A stretch of DNA of 64,000 nucleotides, from positions 42,085 through 106,084 of the forward strand of contig JAEZUM010000044.1 in the NCBI GenBank assembly GCA_023421075.1, written 5' to 3'. The translations under genes were made by a program, and so were the position numbers. The stretch is from Bacillota bacterium (GTDB lineage Bacteria > Bacillota > Clostridia > Lachnospirales > Lachnospiraceae). The notes beneath the pieces are model-generated. The model saw only the letters and a program-made list of their open reading frames with translations. It had not been told where the DNA came from and ran no database searches. Position 1 is the stretch's first letter. Each line of letters begins with the position of its first letter. This document shows positions 61,387 through 64,000 of this stretch, one piece after another.

Positions 61387-62571
61387 TTAAATACTATTTG
61401 AGTGCGATACGACACGATTGCGCCCTTCCTCCTTTGCTCGATAGAGCGCCATATCTGCGGCTTTATACGCACTGGAAAATTCAAAATTACTGGTATAATC
61501 TATAGCAGCAATTCCAAAGCTGGCAGTTATATGAATATCCAGATCATTTATCCGAATTGTCAGTTCTTCTATGGCTTTCCGTATGTTTTCAGCTATAATG
61601 TCGGCTTCGTTTGTTGAAGTACGATACAAAAACAGCAGAAATTCTTCTCCTCCCCATCGAACAGCCAAATCCTCTTCTTTTATATACTTGATTAATATGG
61701 AGCTAACTTCCTTTAGTACGATATCCCCTCCCGGATGTCCGGATCTGTCATTTACAATTTTAAAGAAATCAATATCAATTATAATAACAGCAGCCGGTTC
61801 CTGCTCGCTTTCCCCGAATTTCTCAATCTCGCCCATAAAGCATCTCCGATTTAATAACCCAGTGAGCGGATCATGACTGGAGATGTAATTCAACTGATTA
61901 TTTGCTTGATCTAAGATAATATTCTTTTCAATGCTTTCAAATTGATGGTTATAGATAGTAGTTGATATTACAATAACTGCAACAAAAAAGATTATATAAT
62001 TGATTAGATTAGAATATAATATCTGCTCCTCATACTCAAAATAAAGAAAGCTTCCTATATAGACCAATGAAGGAGGAACATAGATCATCAGGTTCTTAGG
62101 ATAATTTAGAACGAAAATCCCAGCGCATAATAGCAGATTGGCGATTAGCAAGCTGCTTATTTTATCGATATACAATTGATCCAAGGTATTTAAAAAGCTA
62201 ATTAAGACCAAATAAATGCCTAAAATTACAGGGGTAAAGCATCGATAAAGGCGGTTCCATCTCTCCTCTGCTAATTGAAGCAGTTTACCAGCAAGCATAA
62301 AGCCTATGACTGACATAACCAGAAGCAATACATGTACAACAAAATAACCGGATGATTTCCAAATTATGTTACCTCTCAAGTGAAACAGATAAGGAATATC
62401 ATTAAAGACGATAAACATCAATTCAATGATAAATAATATCACTAACATAATTCGAACTCTTACCAGATTAACTATCTCAATCTCATATAAAACAGATTTT
62501 CGATGTTCTTCATCTAGAACTATTTTTGATTTTTTAATCATACCATAAATTTTCAAATTAAATTTCTCCAT
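61387..62571 (-). CDS. membrane diguanylate cyclase (GGDEF)
   Basis: 394 residues: six membrane helices between about 40 and 210, then a GGDEF domain with the active-site motif RWGGEEF. The inhibitory-site motif RxxD before it reads KEED, so product inhibition at a canonical I-site is unlikely. It should make cyclic di-GMP under control of the membrane domain. The ATG has no ribosome site; it lies inside the remnant of a MerR gene whose own start has one, so the true start or mode of initiation is uncertain. Confidence 0.88.
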   Translation of the reverse strand: MEKFNLKIYGMIKKSKIVLDEEHRKSVLYEIEIVNLVRVRIMLVILFIIELMFIVFNDIPYLFHLRGNIIWKSSGYFVVHVLLLVMSVIGFMLAGKLLQLAEERWNRLYRCFTPVILGIYLVLISFLNTLDQLYIDKISSLLIANLLLCAGIFVLNYPKNLMIYVPPSLVYIGSFLYFEYEEQILYSNLINYIIFFVAVIVISTTIYNHQFESIEKNIILDQANNQLNYISSHDPLTGLLNRRCFMGEIEKFGESEQEPAAVIIIDIDFFKIVNDRSGHPGGDIVLKEVSSILIKYIKEEDLAVRWGGEEFLLFLYRTSTNEADIIAENIRKAIEELTIRINDLDIHITASFGIAAIDYTSNFEFSSAYKAADMALYRAKEEGRNRVVSHSNSI

Positions 62572-62711
62572 ACAATAAATATAGCCGTATAATAACGGTA
62601 TCCCGTCCAGTCGTTCAGCTCCTTTGGATTCAGTATCCCGAACTTGTAGGAATATCTTAACATCCTTACGGATACCTTTGTTATCTTCGAGAACTCTCCC
62701 ATCTGAAACAT
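62553..62711 (-). pseudogene. remnant of a MerR-family regulator joined to the start of the GGDEF gene
   Basis: ATG 62711 with AGAGG 6 bases upstream opens a frame that reads MFQMGEFSKITKVSVRMLRY (residues 1-20) and TGYRYYTA (36-43). This is an unmistakable MerR winged-helix start, with the usual RYYDKLGLL altered to RYSYKFGIL. After residue 43 the similarity ends and the frame runs into the GGDEF gene, stopping at 62553. The rest of the regulator is lost. Ribosomes entering here could reach the GGDEF ATG at 62571. Confidence 0.7.
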
Positions 62712-62750
62712 TAATTGCCTCTGAAATATGTGATCACTGCATTAAGAGTA

Positions 62751-64000
62751 TCAGCGAGGATTTTTCTTCAAAATCAGTACATTCACGGATAACGGTGCCG
62801 CGTTAAATATAAACTCTCTGCCTGCGCCTATTCTGGTCTCCTGTCTGTCACGGACATGCTCCGGATCCGCGAGAGTGTTCTCTGCATCCGCTTCTCCTGT
62901 AAGATATTCCACCTTGTATTCTGACTCCACGTCACAGTCAAGGGTAATCTGAACATCATCTTCATTTTCCGAGAAATTGACAATTTTTATGATAATCTCT
63001 TCCTCGGTATCCGTGCACACAGAGCACATGGAAGGATAACTCGGGAGTTCAACGGTCTGAATCAGTTCGTTGTTCAGATACAAATCAACCTCGGTATCCC
63101 TTAATATATAATGAACCTTATTAAATTCTCCATACCGCACGTTCACATTGACCGGCTCAGCTATGGGCTCAAGTCGGAAGCCACCTCGCATAAGCGTAGC
63201 CTGACTATCCCTGAACATCCACCGTAACGGCTCAAGGTTAAATAACATCCACGGATCCCTTGGATTCGGGTTCATACGATCATAGAAGCTGAATGGCTTC
63301 GGTGCGCAAAGCAATCCCACACCGGTATCCTGACCTTTCTCCATATAGAGTTCTGCTTCAAATTCATATTCTCTTTTGTCAACATCTGCATCGGTTCCGA
63401 GTGCCACTGCCGAATATACCTTAAATGGAGGTTTTCTGCGTGACATCTCATTGTCTTCGTCCATGACCACCATTTTGCAGTCATCCGTAGCAATAGCCTT
63501 GCCGAAGATATTCTTATAAGGTTCTGCTTCGATTCCATTAAGCCTTGCATTCCGATATTTCACTCCGAAATCACCGGTAATCATCGGAAGCCCGTGAAGC
63601 TCACGATAGATCTTCCCCGCCTCCTCAGCAGAAGCAATTACCTTCTCCCCCCGGTTCTTACCGAACAGCTTAAACACATAGTAGCTTGGAATGCCATAGC
63701 TTCTGTAATTGTCATAAATCAGAAGATTTGGGTACCACGAGTAAAAATGTACATGCTCAAAGAGCGGGGCATACGAGCACATCTTCACTTTATCCTGATT
63801 ACGCTCGAACCCAACCATGAACATGGCCTCTGCGACCGCTGCACGAAGCTGTCCCTCATAGGTCTGGTTAACCGCAAACTCCCCGACATAAACATCAGGC
63901 TTTGTACGGTCATAATTATCATATAAGCTAACATTCTCAGCGTAGAACTCTGGCATGTTGTAATAATGATCATCCACAATATCGCACTTCGTCCTCTCAC
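62751..64000 (-). CDS. alpha-L-arabinofuranosidase, GH51 (C-terminal part; 5' end outside window)
   Basis: The frame is open to the window edge, so the start is missing; the GTG at 63977 is internal. The first visible residues (CDIVDDHYYNMPEF) follow the acid/base region of GH51. The nucleophile Glu is in DVYVGEFAV near 63885, in the TIM barrel, and the C-terminal beta-sandwich (alpha-L-AF_C) follows, including a long insertion near the AVALGTDAD segment. The enzyme releases arabinose from arabinan or arabinoxylan oligomers. There is no sign of a frameshift. It fits the plant-fibre profile of the region. Confidence 0.85.
   Translation of the reverse strand, partial: ERTKCDIVDDHYYNMPEFYAENVSLYDNYDRTKPDVYVGEFAVNQTYEGQLRAAVAEAMFMVGFERNQDKVKMCSYAPLFEHVHFYSWYPNLLIYDNYRSYGIPSYYVFKLFGKNRGEKVIASAEEAGKIYRELHGLPMITGDFGVKYRNARLNGIEAEPYKNIFGKAIATDDCKMVVMDEDNEMSRRKPPFKVYSAVALGTDADVDKREYEFEAELYMEKGQDTGVGLLCAPKPFSFYDRMNPNPRDPWMLFNLEPLRWMFRDSQATLMRGGFRLEPIAEPVNVNVRYGEFNKVHYILRDTEVDLYLNNELIQTVELPSYPSMCSVCTDTEEEIIIKIVNFSENEDDVQITLDCDVESEYKVEYLTGEADAENTLADPEHVRDRQETRIGAGREFIFNAAPLSVNVLILKKNPR

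Noticed and set aside
1..64000. tRNA, rRNA, CRISPR array, insertion sequence or prophage
   Set aside because: No tRNA cloverleaf, rRNA stretch, regular short repeats with spacers, transposase or phage structural gene was recognised on either strand.

Overview
The window reads as chromosomal DNA of a low-GC Gram-positive, spore-former-type anaerobe, most likely a plant-polysaccharide-using member of the Lachnospiraceae (Lachnoclostridium phytofermentans / Anaerocolumna type). The grounds are strong AAGGAGG-type ribosome sites, AT-rich intergenic DNA with TTGACA/TATAAT promoters, a CD3324-family protein, YesM/YesN with a LplB/LplC-type ABC importer, GH51 and CE2 enzymes, LAL regulators and lipoprotein solute receptors. 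This is inference from gene content; no rRNA, tRNA, CRISPR array, insertion sequence or phage was seen.

Layout. 1-9.4 kb: a hydrolase, a TruA-like protein whose catalytic Asp is Glu, MATE efflux, UppP, a CD3324-family gene overlapped by a small upstream ORF, a three-gene membrane operon (MFS / small 4-TM protein / SH3-like surface protein), an HTH protein fused to a complete desulfoferrodoxin, and uridine kinase. 9.6-15.5 kb: a GMC oxidoreductase with a predicted 3Fe-4S site plus a gluconate-dehydrogenase-subunit-3 partner, a short-chain dehydrogenase, a lone dTDP-glucose 4,6-dehydratase and a MerR-methyltransferase fusion. 15.5-20.5 kb: a complete branched-chain amino acid type ABC importer (receptor, two permeases, two ATPases), followed by a class I isoprenoid-synthase-like enzyme. 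21.9-30.2 kb: a 1672-residue secreted four-module repeat protein, a four-helix-bundle protein and a divergent 836-residue LAL (LuxR-type) regulator.

30-50 kb is a carbohydrate region: CE2 esterase, sialate-O-acetylesterase-type enzyme, chemoreceptor, LplC-LplB-solute receptor, YesN/YesM two-component system, AraC regulator, and a carboxylesterase with an operator next to its LacI regulator. Housekeeping genes (BFD-like ferredoxin, SDR, GNAT, TrmO, M28 peptidase) are interleaved. 51-64 kb: a TldD/TldE pair, a TetR-controlled glycosyltransferase-MFS-membrane protein operon with a clear operator, a secreted SH3-type protein, a MetE-like methyltransferase, a GGDEF-LysR operon and the C-terminal part of a GH51 arabinofuranosidase cut by the window edge.

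Three intergenic spaces carry unannotated N-terminal remnants of lost genes (aldo/keto reductase, SRPBCC protein, MerR regulator), suggesting recent gene decay in the last 13 kb. The most interesting items are the HTH-desulfoferrodoxin fusion, which keeps both metal sites but has lost the catalytic lysine of superoxide reductase (a likely redox sensor), and the GMC/subunit-3 pair, which has an iron-sulfur site but no export signal or cytochrome partner.
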